Source: CAYYNP01 sp964472545 (GTDB taxonomy: Bacteria > Planctomycetota > Planctomycetia > Pirellulales > Thermoguttaceae). Taken from it: a stretch of 64,000 bases of DNA. Positions 33,254 through 44,206 of this stretch are shown here, piece by piece. The notes beneath the pieces are model-generated. The model was given only the letters and a program-made list of their open reading frames with translations, had not been told where the DNA came from and searched no databases. The position numbers and the translations under genes were made by a program. The number at the start of each line of letters is the position of its first letter. Position 1 is the stretch's first letter. Location: contig CAYYNP010000005.1 of assembly GCA_964472545.1 (NCBI GenBank), positions 26,773 through 90,772 on the forward strand, given 5' to 3'.

Positions 33254-34528
33254 CTACGCCGCTTCGATCTTCTCCTTCCCCACAAACGCCCTAAGCACCT
33301 CCGGCACGACGATCGAGCCGTCGGCTTGCTGATAGTTTTCCATCACGGCGATCAGCCCGCGGCTGATGGCGATGGCGGTGCCGTTGAGCGTGTGGAGGAA
33401 GTGGGTGCCTTTGGTGCCCTTGGTCTTGTAGCGGACGTTCAGACGCCGGGCCTGGTAGTCGGTGCAGTTCGAGGTGCTGGTGATTTCGCCGTAATCGCCG
33501 CGGCCGGGCATCCAGGCCTCGAGGTCGAACTTGCGATAGGCCGGGCCGCCGAGGTCGCCGGTGGCCGTGTCGACCACCCGATACGGCACGCCCAGCCCGT
33601 CGAACAGCCGGCACTCCAGGTCGCGAAGATGATCCAGCATCGCGTCGCTCTCTTCAGGCAGCGTGTAGGCGAACATCTCGATCTTGGTGAATTGGTGCAC
33701 GCGATACAGCCCGCGGGTGGCCCGGCCGTGGGCGCCGGCTTCGGTGCGGAAGCAGTGGCTGATGCCGCAGAGCTTGATCGGCAGCTCCTCGGCGTCGAGC
33801 GTCTTGCCGGCTAGCAAACCGCCAAGCGTAATCTCGGCCGTGGCCACCAGGCTCAGGTCGCTGTTCTCGATGCTGTAGATTTGCGTCTCCGGCCCGCGGG
33901 GAATGAAGCCGATGCCTTCTAGGATCTCGTTGCGTGCCAGGTCGGGCGTGGTGGTCGGCGTGAAACCCTCGGACATCAGCACCTCGAGCGCGTAACGCTG
34001 CAACGCCAACTCCAACAGCACCAGATCGTTCTTGAGGAAGTAGAACCCGTGGCCGGCCACTCGCGAGCCGCCCTCGAAATCGACCAGGTCGAGCTTCTCG
34101 GCCAGTTCGACGTGATCCAGCGGCTCGAAGTCGAACTCGGGCTTGGGCGTCTTGCCTTGGAACAACTCGAGGTTGGCCTTGTCGTCGACGCCGATCGGGG
34201 CCGCCTCGTGCGAGAGGTTGGGGATCATCCGGTGGATCACGTCCAACTCGGCGGCCAGTTCGTCCAACTCCGCCCGACGTTGATTGACCTGCTCGCGTAG
34301 CCGCCGCCCCTCTTCCTTGCGGGCTTCCCGCTCGTCGGCGTCCTTGGCCTTGCCGATCGACTTCGACACCTGGTTGGCCTGCCGGTTGAGGTCCTCGACC
34401 TCCGCCTGGCCCGTGCGGCGTTGGCCCTCCAGTTCGACGAACCGGTCGACATCCACTTCGACGCCCCGATGGACGCAGTTCTGCTTGACCAGTTCGGCGT
34501 TTTCGACGATGAATTTGCGATCTAGCAT
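33254..34528 (-). CDS. serS: Seryl-tRNA synthetase
   Basis: A 424-aa class II aminoacyl-tRNA synthetase with the normal length of bacterial SerRS. MLDRKFIVENAELVKQNCVHRGVEVDVDRFVELE starts the tRNA-binding coiled-coil arm (roughly residues 30-110, EEGRRLREQVNQRRAELDEL). The catalytic part contains YYPEH-type motif-2 elements: CFRTEAGAHGRATRGLYRVHQFTKIEMF is the classical motif 2. Motif 3 is NGTAIAISRGLIAVMENYQQADGSIVVPEVLRAF. It charges tRNA-Ser and tRNA-Sec with serine. The 600-bp region upstream shows no recognisable T-box or tRNA gene. Confidence 0.97.
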   Translation of the reverse strand: MLDRKFIVENAELVKQNCVHRGVEVDVDRFVELEGQRRTGQAEVEDLNRQANQVSKSIGKAKDADEREARKEEGRRLREQVNQRRAELDELAAELDVIHRMIPNLSHEAAPIGVDDKANLELFQGKTPKPEFDFEPLDHVELAEKLDLVDFEGGSRVAGHGFYFLKNDLVLLELALQRYALEVLMSEGFTPTTTPDLARNEILEGIGFIPRGPETQIYSIENSDLSLVATAEITLGGLLAGKTLDAEELPIKLCGISHCFRTEAGAHGRATRGLYRVHQFTKIEMFAYTLPEESDAMLDHLRDLECRLFDGLGVPYRVVDTATGDLGGPAYRKFDLEAWMPGRGDYGEITSTSNCTDYQARRLNVRYKTKGTKGTHFLHTLNGTAIAISRGLIAVMENYQQADGSIVVPEVLRAFVGKEKIEAA

Positions 34529-35128
34529 GAGTGGGGGGCCTTTATTAACGCGGTATAGCCAAGAAGATGCGAATGGGGGATGGTAGTCGCCTCACTCCAC
34601 GAGACGGACTTGTATCTCGCCACAGGATGGCTGCTACACCATTTTCCAAGGAAGCCTAGCCTATCGACTTCGGCCGTTTTCGGAAAGGTCGACGTGCAGA
34701 AGCCCGCCGCAATAGACGGGTCGGATGTGACCGCGAGGTGGCGTGCCGAGTTGCACAGAGTTCCGGCGGAACTGTGCATGGTGTCGCCGAAATTCTGCGA
34801 AACCACATTGGGCCAGGTGATCAACGATCAGCACGAGCGTAACTGAGGCTCCAGACAGGTTCCATCGCTGGTGGCACGCCGAGAGTACTTGGGGCGAGAT
34901 TTGGCGGCAGAGTCGGCAAGACCCCTGCAACCCTGCGTGGTGTTCAGCACTACTCAATTAGAACTTACTTGATTGGCGTAATGTCGCCAGGCATACGACC
35001 TACTGTTTTACGGATACCCCCAAAATGTGTCTGTCGCTTTCTCGGGTTGGGTAAGAGACCCCTCAAGGGGAGATCGGAAGCGACATAGTCTGTTCTGCTC
35101 GTACTTGTTGTTCCAGAGGGAGACGATC
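34529..35128. other. Divergent intergenic region, 600 bp, with repeat B remnant
   Basis: It separates serS from the pstS-like gene. A degraded family B copy (gtagtcgcctcactccacga) lies at 34582-34607. A rightward 88-codon frame at 34580-34846 starts inside that repeat and has no family resemblance, so I treat it as chance. No tRNA, riboswitch or terminator was recognised. GAGGGAG at 35116-35122 is the pstS-like ribosome-binding site. Confidence 0.4.
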
Positions 35129-36028
35129 ATGAGAAGCGCGTTGATTGTGTTTGTGGTGTTGGCAAGTGTTCTCGTACTGGGAACCATGGTTGCTGGTGCG
35201 GCGGACGATCGCGTCACGGTGGCGGGTTCCAGCACCGTGCGGCCGGTGGTTGAGAAGGCAGCCCAGGTGTTCAAGAAGACGCATGCCGGCACGCAGTTTG
35301 CCATTGGCGGCGGCGGTTCGAGCCACGGCGTCAAGGCGGCCGCCAGCGGTGAAGTCGTCATCGGCATGGCGTCTCGAGATCTCAAGGATAAGGAACAGGC
35401 CGAATGGAAGACCTTGGTCCCGGTCAAGATCGGGATGGACGGGATCGCAGTGATCGTCAACGCCAAGGCTCCGATCACAAAGATCACCAAACAACAGGTG
35501 CAAGACATCTTCACCGGGACGATTAGCAACTGGAAAGAGCTCGGAGGCGAGGACGCCGAGATCATCCTGATCAGCAAGGAAGAAGGCCGCTCAACGTTGG
35601 ATCTGTTCCTGAAATACTTCGACCTCGAGGCTGAGGAGGTAGTTCAGGGTGGGAAGGCCACGGGCATGGTGCATCGTAAGAAGGGCACCGAGGAATACTC
35701 GATCGTGAAGGCCCGGCTGATCGGCCCCAACCGCGAGGCGCTGGCGGCAGTTTCCCTGAAGAAGCATGCGATTGCTTACGTGTCGATCGGGACGGCCCAG
35801 GAAGTGGCTCGCAAAGGCGGGCGGATCAAGATCCTCGATCTCGACGGCGTCGCCGCCACCGTGGGAAACGTCGCCAATCAGAGCTATCCGCTTCGGCGGC
35901 CTTTGAACGTCATCACCAACGGCCCGGCTCAGGGAGTCGCGAAGGAGTTCATCGGCTTTCTGACCGGTGACCAAGGGCAGACGATCGTGACCGATCTGGA
36001 GTTCATCTCGATCGACGAAGCTCTATAG
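35129..36028 (+). CDS. PstS-like phosphate-binding protein
   Basis: A 299-aa exported protein; the ATG at 35129 has GAGGGAG upstream and yields a signal peptide (MRSALIVFVVLASVLVLGTMVAGAA). VAGSSTVRPVVEKAAQVF, IGGGGSSHGVKAAASGEVVIGMASRDL and QQVQDIFTGTISNWKELGG are the standard PstS fold blocks. PstS binds inorganic phosphate in the periplasm for the PstSCAB transporter. No pstCAB or phoU is adjacent. Instead a methyl-accepting chemotaxis protein begins 86 bp later. The protein may therefore serve as a ligand-binding partner of that receptor (inference). Confidence 0.88.
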   Translation: MRSALIVFVVLASVLVLGTMVAGAADDRVTVAGSSTVRPVVEKAAQVFKKTHAGTQFAIGGGGSSHGVKAAASGEVVIGMASRDLKDKEQAEWKTLVPVKIGMDGIAVIVNAKAPITKITKQQVQDIFTGTISNWKELGGEDAEIILISKEEGRSTLDLFLKYFDLEAEEVVQGGKATGMVHRKKGTEEYSIVKARLIGPNREALAAVSLKKHAIAYVSIGTAQEVARKGGRIKILDLDGVAATVGNVANQSYPLRRPLNVITNGPAQGVAKEFIGFLTGDQGQTIVTDLEFISIDEAL

Positions 36029-36114
36029 AAAGCGGAATTCCGGACCGCTTGCCAAGGGCGGACGATGCGATCGGTGATAGAGGACACGTGGCACCCGAAC
36101 AGGAGTTTTTCGAT

Positions 36115-38139
36115 ATGTTTGCGCGTCTAAGGCTAGGTTTGCGAGGCCGCTTTCTGTGGCCTACGGCGTTGATTGTGGTCCTGTCGACGCTGGCCGTGTC
36201 GTTTGTGTTGCTTCAACTCCAACGCAGCACGCTCGACGGTATCTCTGTCGAAGTTTCGCGATTGGCCGACGAAGTGCAGTCGAAGCAGGCTGCCGCGTTG
36301 AAGATCGTGGAAGCGAAGGAATCGGAAGCCGACGCGGCCGCCCTGAAGACCAAAGCCCAAAGTCTGGCCAACGTCCTGGCCAACCTGGCCCCGGTGCCTC
36401 TGCTGACCTTTGACACCGACGCCTTGACCGGCTTCTGCCGCGACATCAGCAGCGATCCCGACGTCGTGCTGGCCTACGTCTGCGACGCGGAGGGGAACGT
36501 CAACAGCGGCCTTTGCGGCGAGGACAACGAACTGCTTCGGCCCTTGTTGGGCGAGGGCAAAGAGACCGAACTGACCGAACTCGCCGAGACCCTAAAGGCG
36601 TCCAAGAAGGCCTTCGAGGTGACGGCAGACGTGGTCGAGGACGACGAAGTCATCGGGCGCGTCGTGGTGTTGGTGAACGATCTCGCCGAGCAAGAACACG
36701 AAGACGGCTTCGCCGACTTCACCGCCGAGACGCAACGGCAATTCGGTTCTCTGGAAGAGAGCGTGGCCCAACACGTCGACGAGGCGACCGCCGACGGATG
36801 GAACCTGGGTATCGTCACCGGTGTGATCGCCATCGCGGTCACGGTCTTTGTAGTGTTCTTGGTCGTCGGTTCCATGATTCGGCCGCTGAAGAGGATTATG
36901 GAATACCTGCAACACGTGGCCGCGGGCGACTACAGCCGGCGCCTGGACATTTGCCGTAACGACGAAATCGGACGCATGGCCACATCGTTGAACCAGGCGA
37001 CCGAAGCCACCGCCAAGGCCATGGAGGAACTCAAGGAGGCCACCGAACGCGAGAAGCAACTCCAGGCCCAACGGGCGGAAGAGGAGCGCAAGCTGGCCGA
37101 AGAGGAGAAACGCCGCCAGGAAGAAGCCGCCGAGAAGGAACGGCTCCGCATGGAAGAGGAACGTGAACGCCGAGAAGAGCGGGCCGACCGAGAGCGGGCC
37201 GTAGCCGAAGCCGATCGCCAAAAGGCCCAGCGGCTCCGCGCCAAGGTCGACTACCTTCTGGAAATCGTCGCGGCCGCGGCCGAAGGCGACTTGACCCGAG
37301 ACGTCGAAGTGGAAGGCGACGAGGCGATCGACGAACTGGCTGCCGGCTTCCGAACGATGCTCGGCCAACTCTCGGGGATCATCGGCCAGGTTACCGAAAG
37401 CGCGGCCCAGTTCCACGAAGGCTCCCGCGTGATTGCCGATAGCTCGCAGGAATTGGCTAACGGCGCCCAAGCTCAGCAGTCGAGCGTCAGGGACATCACG
37501 TCCACGATCGATGAGTTCTCGCTTTCCGTACAGGCGGTCAAGGACACGGCCGTTCAGACCGACCAGGAGGCCAAGACGACCAGCCGGCTTGCCGAGCGAG
37601 GCGGCGAGGCCGTGGAGAAGTCGGTCGAGGCGATGGAGCTGATCAAGGCCAGTTCCACACAGATCGCTGAGATTCTCCAGGTGATCTCGGAAATCGCCGG
37701 ACAAACCAACCTCTTGGCGCTGAATGCCGCCATCGAAGCGGCTCGAGCCGGCGAACACGGCTTGGGATTCGCCGTGGTGGCCGACGAAGTTCGCAAACTG
37801 GCCGAACGCTCCAATCAAGCGGCGGGAGAAATCTCCTCCCTGATCAAGGAGTCGACCCAACGCGTCGACGAAGGCGCCAAGCTCAGCGAAGAGACGGGCA
37901 ACGCGCTGAAGGAGATCATCGACGGGGTCGAAGCCACGGTGGGGAAGATCGGCGAAATTGCCACCGCAGCCGTCCAGCAAGCGACCAGCGTCGAGGCCGT
38001 CTCCACGGCGCTCCAGAGCATCTCCGAGGTAACCGAACAAGCCGCCGCCGGAAGCGAGGGAATGGCCGCCAGCAGCGAAGAACTCGGGGCCCAGGCTACC
38101 AGTCTACGGGGACTAGTCGGCCATTTCAGAACCGCCTGA
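36115..38139 (+). CDS. Methyl-accepting chemotaxis protein with two HAMP domains
   Basis: A 674-aa receptor started at the ATG at 36115 (AGGAG nine bases upstream). A first membrane helix (about residues 14-36) and a second (about 228-252) flank a periplasmic domain of about 190 residues. A HAMP domain follows (RPLKRIMEYLQHVAAGDYSRRLD), then a Glu/Lys/Arg coiled coil of about 80 residues (EEERKLAEEEKRRQEEAAEKE). A second HAMP-like unit comes next (LLEIVAAAAEGDLTRDVEVEGDEAIDELAAGF), then the methyl-accepting signalling domain with its hairpin tip QTNLLALNAAIEAARAGEHGLGFAVVADEVRKLAE. It signals to CheA/CheW. There are no cheA, cheW or cheR genes here. Tandem placement after the PstS-like gene suggests phosphate or anion sensing. 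Confidence 0.93.
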   Translation: MFARLRLGLRGRFLWPTALIVVLSTLAVSFVLLQLQRSTLDGISVEVSRLADEVQSKQAAALKIVEAKESEADAAALKTKAQSLANVLANLAPVPLLTFDTDALTGFCRDISSDPDVVLAYVCDAEGNVNSGLCGEDNELLRPLLGEGKETELTELAETLKASKKAFEVTADVVEDDEVIGRVVVLVNDLAEQEHEDGFADFTAETQRQFGSLEESVAQHVDEATADGWNLGIVTGVIAIAVTVFVVFLVVGSMIRPLKRIMEYLQHVAAGDYSRRLDICRNDEIGRMATSLNQATEATAKAMEELKEATEREKQLQAQRAEEERKLAEEEKRRQEEAAEKERLRMEEERERREERADRERAVAEADRQKAQRLRAKVDYLLEIVAAAAEGDLTRDVEVEGDEAIDELAAGFRTMLGQLSGIIGQVTESAAQFHEGSRVIADSSQELANGAQAQQSSVRDITSTIDEFSLSVQAVKDTAVQTDQEAKTTSRLAERGGEAVEKSVEAMELIKASSTQIAEILQVISEIAGQTNLLALNAAIEAARAGEHGLGFAVVADEVRKLAERSNQAAGEISSLIKESTQRVDEGAKLSEETGNALKEIIDGVEATVGKIGEIATAAVQQATSVEAVSTALQSISEVTEQAAAGSEGMAASSEELGAQATSLRGLVGHFRTA

Positions 38140-38177
38140 CGACGCTCGCCGCCGGTTCCCCGCTTGACCGAAGGAAA

Positions 38178-38313
38178 AAGGGACATTACTGATTTCTGCG
38201 CCTCTCGCGCAGCTAGCTTCGATCGACCGGCCGTTTCGCGGCATCCACGAAGCCGACTGTGCGACCCGCGGTGGCAGTATCAGCGACAGGTCCCTCCTGT
38301 CCCAATGTCCCTT
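38178..38313. repeat. Repeat family D copy 2
   Basis: Arms aagggacatt (38178-38187) and aatgtccctt (38304-38313) face each other; the right side also contains cgacaggtccctcctgtccc. The core resembles the copy at 4742-4824. The right arm is part of the coding sequence of the leftward gene at 38280-38648. Confidence 0.65.
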
Positions 38314-38648
38314 AAGCACACGTTGCACATCGTGCACGGACTTTCGCCATTGTCTGCAAGCTTCGCGCCGCAGGTGACACATTCCCCGCGCCGCAGACGC
38401 GCCCGGGCAAACCGTTCCACGTCGCCAAAGGGCATCCGAAGAAACACGAGAAACGCCGCGTTGGCCGCGATCAACGCGATGGACAGCGCAGCGGAGTGCT
38501 TCCAGAGGAGATACGCTGCGACGAGTGCCGCGGTTTGCGAGAGGCAGATTGCGTCCAATCCACCGCACGTGCCGGTCGATGCAAGCCAGCGCGGGACGCG
38601 GCCGGGCTGAACCCCCATCATGCGATGCAACCGTGACGGACGCAGCAT
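38280..38648 (-). CDS. Small zinc-ribbon membrane protein whose end is repeat-derived
   Basis: A 122-aa protein with AGGAG seven bases before the ATG at 38648. Two hydrophobic segments lie at about residues 36-50 and 53-70 (AICLSQTAALVAAYLL; LSIALIAANAAFLVFL). The C-terminus has four Cys in two CxxC pairs (CVTCGAKLADNGESPCTMC), a zinc ribbon. The last 12 residues (CLRDIGTGGTCR) are read from the right arm of repeat D copy 2. A longer frame continues upstream, but its start is not supported. It is divergent from the LOG-family gene. Function unknown. Confidence 0.6.
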   Translation of the reverse strand: MLRPSRLHRMMGVQPGRVPRWLASTGTCGGLDAICLSQTAALVAAYLLWKHSAALSIALIAANAAFLVFLRMPFGDVERFARARLRRGECVTCGAKLADNGESPCTMCNVCLRDIGTGGTCR

Positions 38649-38792
38649 GCGACACTCCTGGCCGGCGCAGCGGCCTTCCGGTCGGCAAGACGTCGACAGA
38701 ACGGAACTTGCAGTATATCCTATCATACGCGCTGGCTCTGCGGATCGGTCCGGCCGACACGTCCGCCAAACACACGGCGAGATCCAAGCAGC

Positions 38793-39371
38793 ATGAAAAG
38801 CGTCTGCGTATTCCTCGGCTCCAGCCCCGGCAGGCGGCCGGAGTATGCAGCAGCCGCGGCGGAATTGGGACGGGCACTGGCCCAGCGCGGGCTGACGCTG
38901 GTCTACGGCGGATCGTCGGTCGGGTTGATGGACGTGCTGGCCAACGCGGCACTGGCAGCCGGCGGGAAGGTGATCGGAGTAGCCCCGACGTGGCTGATCG
39001 AGAGACGAATCGCTCATCAGGGTCTCTCGGAGTTGCGCGTGGTCGACACGATGCACGCGCGAAAGCAACAAATGGCCGAACTCTCCGACGCCGTGATCGC
39101 GCTGCCCGGCGGATTGGGCACGCTGGAGGAGTTTTTCGAGGCACTCACCTGGGGCCAACTCGGACTGCACGAGAAGCCGTGTGGCCTGCTCGACGTCTGC
39201 GGCTACTACCGCAAGCTGATGGAGTTTCTCGATCAAACGGTCGCCGAGCGATTCGTCACCACCGGGCATCGATCCATGCTCCATGTGACGGAGTCGCCCG
39301 AGGAGTTGCTCGACCGGTTTGCCGAGTACCGGCCACCGGAGATGGAGAAGTGGATCGACCGATCGCCGTGA
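38793..39371 (+). CDS. LOG-family (TIGR00730) nucleotide 5'-monophosphate phosphoribohydrolase
   Basis: A 192-aa cytoplasmic enzyme of the Lonely Guy/YvdD type. MKSVCVFLGSSPGRRPEYAAAA is the nucleotide-binding N-terminus; LTLVYGGSSVGLMDVLANAALAAGGKVIGV follows. MHARKQQMAELSDAVIALPGGLGTLEEFFEALTWGQLG holds the PGGxGTxxE motif, the signature of active members. It releases free cytokinin-like bases from nucleoside monophosphates or cleaves other NMPs. It is also common as a general nucleotide salvage or detoxifying enzyme. Its stop lies four bases before the convergent yqgE stop, and no linked pathway genes are seen. Confidence 0.9.
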   Translation: MKSVCVFLGSSPGRRPEYAAAAAELGRALAQRGLTLVYGGSSVGLMDVLANAALAAGGKVIGVAPTWLIERRIAHQGLSELRVVDTMHARKQQMAELSDAVIALPGGLGTLEEFFEALTWGQLGLHEKPCGLLDVCGYYRKLMEFLDQTVAERFVTTGHRSMLHVTESPEELLDRFAEYRPPEMEKWIDRSP

Positions 39372-39374
39372 GCG

Positions 39375-39926
39375 TCAGTTCACCGACGGATCTTCCGGGA
39401 GATGGTCGATGTGGAGCACGTCTTGCAGCACGGAGCTGCCGACCTGTTTGACGCTCCGCTCCCAGAGGTCGTCGTCGTCGGAGAAGACCAGATCGATGGT
39501 GGCGGTCAACGTGAGCCATCCGCCGAGTTCGAGTTCGTGCTCGAGCTGCCCGGCCCCCCAGCCGGCGTTGCCGACGAAGAGCTTGAACGGGATCACCTCT
39601 TGTTCGACCAGCTCGCAGAGTTTTTCCCGGCTGGCGGCCACGTAGACCTCCGACATGACCTGCTTCTCGGCGAGGAAGACGTCGCTATGCAACGCCAGCA
39701 ACGGCCCCGGCACGGGCCCGCCGGAGTAGACAAACTCGGGCGATTCGCACTGGCCCTCGTCCAAATCGGCCCAGAGTTCGCCCACGGTCTTGTCGGTGGG
39801 CCGATTGAGCACGACCCCCAGGGCCCCTTCTTCGCCGTGCTGTAGCAGGAGGACGACCGTCTTGGCAAAATTCGGATCCTGCAACTCCGGCGCGGCAATC
39901 AGCAGTTTGCCTTGCAGAGATTCCAT
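39375..39926 (-). CDS. YqgE/AlgH family protein
   Basis: A 183-aa cytoplasmic protein. MESLQGKLLIAAPELQDPNFAKTVVLLLQHGEEGALGVVLNRPTDKTVGELW is the highly characteristic YqgE N-terminus. The FVYSGGPVPGPLLALHSD and LFVGNAGWGAGQLEHELELGGWLT blocks complete the match, and the length is as usual (about 185 aa). The biochemical role of the family is unresolved; it was linked to alginate regulation in Pseudomonas as AlgH. It is convergent with the LOG-family gene. Confidence 0.93.
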   Translation of the reverse strand: MESLQGKLLIAAPELQDPNFAKTVVLLLQHGEEGALGVVLNRPTDKTVGELWADLDEGQCESPEFVYSGGPVPGPLLALHSDVFLAEKQVMSEVYVAASREKLCELVEQEVIPFKLFVGNAGWGAGQLEHELELGGWLTLTATIDLVFSDDDDLWERSVKQVGSSVLQDVLHIDHLPEDPSVN

Positions 39927-40075
39927 CGCGAGTGGCTCCTTGGCGGCATCGGTCGGTACCCATAGTAATCATACGCCAATTCTGCGGCGAATCCCAGCCG
40001 TCACGATGGGGCCCGGAGCGTACCTTCTCTGTGGTGGTGGAAAGCCGCCCCTGTGGTGGAGCGCCACACGTCGCC

Positions 40076-41425
40076 TTATGCCGGCAGGTCGTCAAACGGC
40101 GGACACCACAATGGCAGCCGGGGAAAGAGCACCCGGCCGGCCTCGCGGGCCAACGCGGTCGATGCCGTCAGCCGGCCTTCGGCCAGCGCGCGATCCCAAT
40201 GGAGTTGGCCCAGCAGCAGTCGGGTGAAGTCGGACATATTGAGTTGCAGGTAGCTGCGGCCGATCCGGCGCGAGACGGCCCGGGCGTGGCGGGGGGTGAT
40301 TTCCAGGCGGTACTTCTTGCCTTCGACCAGCAATCCCAATTCCAGCGGACGCACCAGGCCCGCCTCGTCGGCCCGGCGGCTGAACTCACCGCACATCAGC
40401 CGCAACAGTTTCAAGGGGGCCAACAGCCGGGTCATGCGTACCTGGCCGCCGTCGGATTCATGGTAGCACCGCGAGCCGCCGGCGTTGCCCAACAGCCGGT
40501 GCAAGCGGCTCGGCGGCGAGGCGTGCAACACGATGCTGTGCCGGTCGTGCTCGATCGAGTCGCGGCAGACGCGCTCGAGCAGTTCCGCCAATGCCGCCCG
40601 GCGGCCGGGCGCACAGAATAACTCCGCAATCGCCTCGCCCTCGGCGACCGCAAAACCGACGATCGGCGTCCGGCTTTCGTCCAACTCCGCCGGATCGGGA
40701 CCGTCTAAGGCCACGTAAATCTGATCGTAGGCCTGGCGGCGGATGAGCCAGTGCCAATAGGCGGCCGTGCGCTGGAGCGGGCCGTAGGCGCCGTCGAGGT
40801 CTTGATCGTAGATCCGCTTCAGCGCCGGTTCTTCCCAACGTCGAAACGGCCGGATTTGCAGCTTCCGGCGACGTCCCAGAGCGCCGTGTTCCCGACGGCG
40901 ACGGTCCCGCCGACGACGCCCGGCCAACAGCCGCGCCAGCACTGCACGAACGTCGGCCCGGCTGAAACTGTGGCGGCCACAAGGGGCCCAGCCGGTGCGG
41001 CGGAAGAAATGCGGCACGGTGGTGCACAACTGTCCGATCAGCGCGCCACCGCCGGCCATCTGCTTTTCAGCCTCGCGCAGCAACCGGCCGGCGTGTCCCC
41101 GGCTGCGGTATTGCGGCAAGGTTCCCAGCCACGCCAGACGGGCCGTGGGAATCTGCAACGGGCCGAACTGCATCACGCGATGGGTCACGTGCGCGTGCGC
41201 CACGATGCGGCCGCCGTGTTTGACGAGAATCCGGTCGGCCGGCTCGTAGAACGGGTCTTCCAGCGCGGCCTTGAACTCCGCTCGGCTGGGCCCTTGAAAC
41301 ACACCGGTGAGGAAATGGTAGATCGCCGCGTGGTCCGACGCGCCGGCCGAAACGACCTGCCACCGGCCACGACGGCGGCCTGGGCCGCGGCGAGCCGGCC
41401 CCTGCGAGGTAACCCCTGGGCTCAT
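40076..41425 (-). CDS. Eis-like GNAT acetyltransferase
   Basis: A 449-aa protein, ATG at 41425 with AAAGGAC upstream. The N-terminal half is a GNAT domain; LAWLGTLPQYRSRGHAGRLLREAEKQM holds the acetyl-CoA pyrophosphate-binding motif (R-x-x-G-x-A/G). A linker rich in Arg (RRRRDRRRREHGALGRRRK) leads to a second GNAT-like unit and a C-terminal sterol-carrier-like part (KKYRLEITPRHARAVSRRIGRSYLQLNMSDFTRLLLG), which is the Eis architecture. Eis proteins acetylate aminoglycosides or protein lysines. Here resistance is not implied; many environmental bacteria hold such genes. Confidence 0.8.
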   Translation of the reverse strand: MSPGVTSQGPARRGPGRRRGRWQVVSAGASDHAAIYHFLTGVFQGPSRAEFKAALEDPFYEPADRILVKHGGRIVAHAHVTHRVMQFGPLQIPTARLAWLGTLPQYRSRGHAGRLLREAEKQMAGGGALIGQLCTTVPHFFRRTGWAPCGRHSFSRADVRAVLARLLAGRRRRDRRRREHGALGRRRKLQIRPFRRWEEPALKRIYDQDLDGAYGPLQRTAAYWHWLIRRQAYDQIYVALDGPDPAELDESRTPIVGFAVAEGEAIAELFCAPGRRAALAELLERVCRDSIEHDRHSIVLHASPPSRLHRLLGNAGGSRCYHESDGGQVRMTRLLAPLKLLRLMCGEFSRRADEAGLVRPLELGLLVEGKKYRLEITPRHARAVSRRIGRSYLQLNMSDFTRLLLGQLHWDRALAEGRLTASTALAREAGRVLFPRLPLWCPPFDDLPA

Positions 41426-41538
41426 CGGCGAGAGTCCTTTCTACGTGGTCGAAACGATCCGTCGCCAGCGTGGACTCGACTCAGGTTGCCGTGCGTGCGA
41501 TGTGGGTGTCGCTGGCCCTTGCGCCTATCAGAGCATGT

Positions 41539-43289
<1,751 letters not shown>

Positions 43290-43293
<4 letters not shown>

Positions 43294-44090
43294 GCGATGC
43301 CTTCGTTGCAGGCAAAGGGTGCGGTTCGATTCGCCGCCGTCTCGGCCGGCACGGTCTCGGTCGGCACTGTCACGCGCCGCGATCGGCCGGCCAGGCTTTC
43401 CCGCAACACGTCGCGATAAACGGCCAAGCGCACGTCGGCGTCGTCCATGGCGCCGCCGAAGGAACGTTCTTCGTCGAGATAGATCAGCGGCACCGGCAAC
43501 TCGGTGACCCTCAAGCCCGCCTCGGCCGCACGCACCCAAAACTCCAGCGGCATGCCGTAGCCGGTCTCGGTCACGTCGATCGCCGCCAGCGCCTCCGTCC
43601 GATAGGCCTTGAATCCGCAGAAGGCGTCGGTCAGGTGCAGGCCAAGAGAGCGGTTGAGTTCCTCGGTGATCGTCCGGTTGATCCGGCGGCGATCGGCCGG
43701 CGCCGCGGTGTTCTCCGATAGGTGGCGGAGATAGCGGCTGCCGGACACCACGTCGATCTCCGCGTCGGTACCCATGCCCAAGGCGGCGACGAATTGCGGA
43801 ATCAACTGCGGCTGGTGCTGACCGTCGCAGTCGATCGTGACCAGCACGTCGTAGCCTTCGCCGCAGGCGAACTCGAACGCCGACCGCAGCGCGGCCCCGT
43901 AGCCACGGTTGTGAGGATGGGCAATCAGGCGGATTCCTTCGCACTGCGCAAGTAATTCCGAGGTCCCGTCGGTCGACCCGTCGTCAACCACCAGGACTTC
44001 ATCGGAATACCGCAAAGCCCCGGCCAGTGCCTCCCGCACATGGGCCGCCTCGTTGTAGACCGGTAGTGCCGTAAGGGATCGGTGACGCAT
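43290..44090 (-). CDS. Family 2 glycosyltransferase (DPM1-like)
   Basis: A 266-aa cytoplasmic GT-A enzyme, started at the ATG at 44090 (MRHRSLTALPVYNEAAHVREALAGAL). EVLVVDDGSTDGTSELL supplies the first Asp pair, TIDCDGQHQPQLIPQF the DxD-like metal site, and RRINRTITEELNRSLGLHLTDAFCGFKAYRTEAL is the acceptor-side block of the dolichyl-phosphate-mannose-synthase type of GT2. There are no membrane segments at the C-terminus, unlike the Rv-type synthases. It likely moves a sugar to a lipid or glycan carrier. It overlaps the unknown 584-aa gene. Confidence 0.88.
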
Positions 44091-44177
44091 GCCTTTATTG
44101 TAGGGGTGGAAGGCAAGGCTGAAAAGGCCCCGGCTGGAGATTGGAGGCTGGAGATTGGGGGCTGGGGGACAAACCAT

Positions 44178-44206
44178 AGTAGGCGTCTCGCTCCGCGAGA
44201 TGGCTA
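44178..44206. repeat. Repeat family B copy 3
   Basis: The core gtctcgctccgcgagatggc matches the B copies at 51127 and 52604. Its last bases overlap the stop codon of the leftward gene at 44204-46264, so the insertion may have set or shortened that end. Confidence 0.65.

Noticed and set aside
34580..34846. An 88-codon rightward frame between serS and the pstS-like gene
   Set aside because: It begins inside a repeat B remnant, has no ribosome-binding site and no family resemblance.
40076..41425. Aminoglycoside resistance by Eis
   Set aside because: The family match is real, but environmental Eis-like proteins have many substrates and nothing here indicates resistance.
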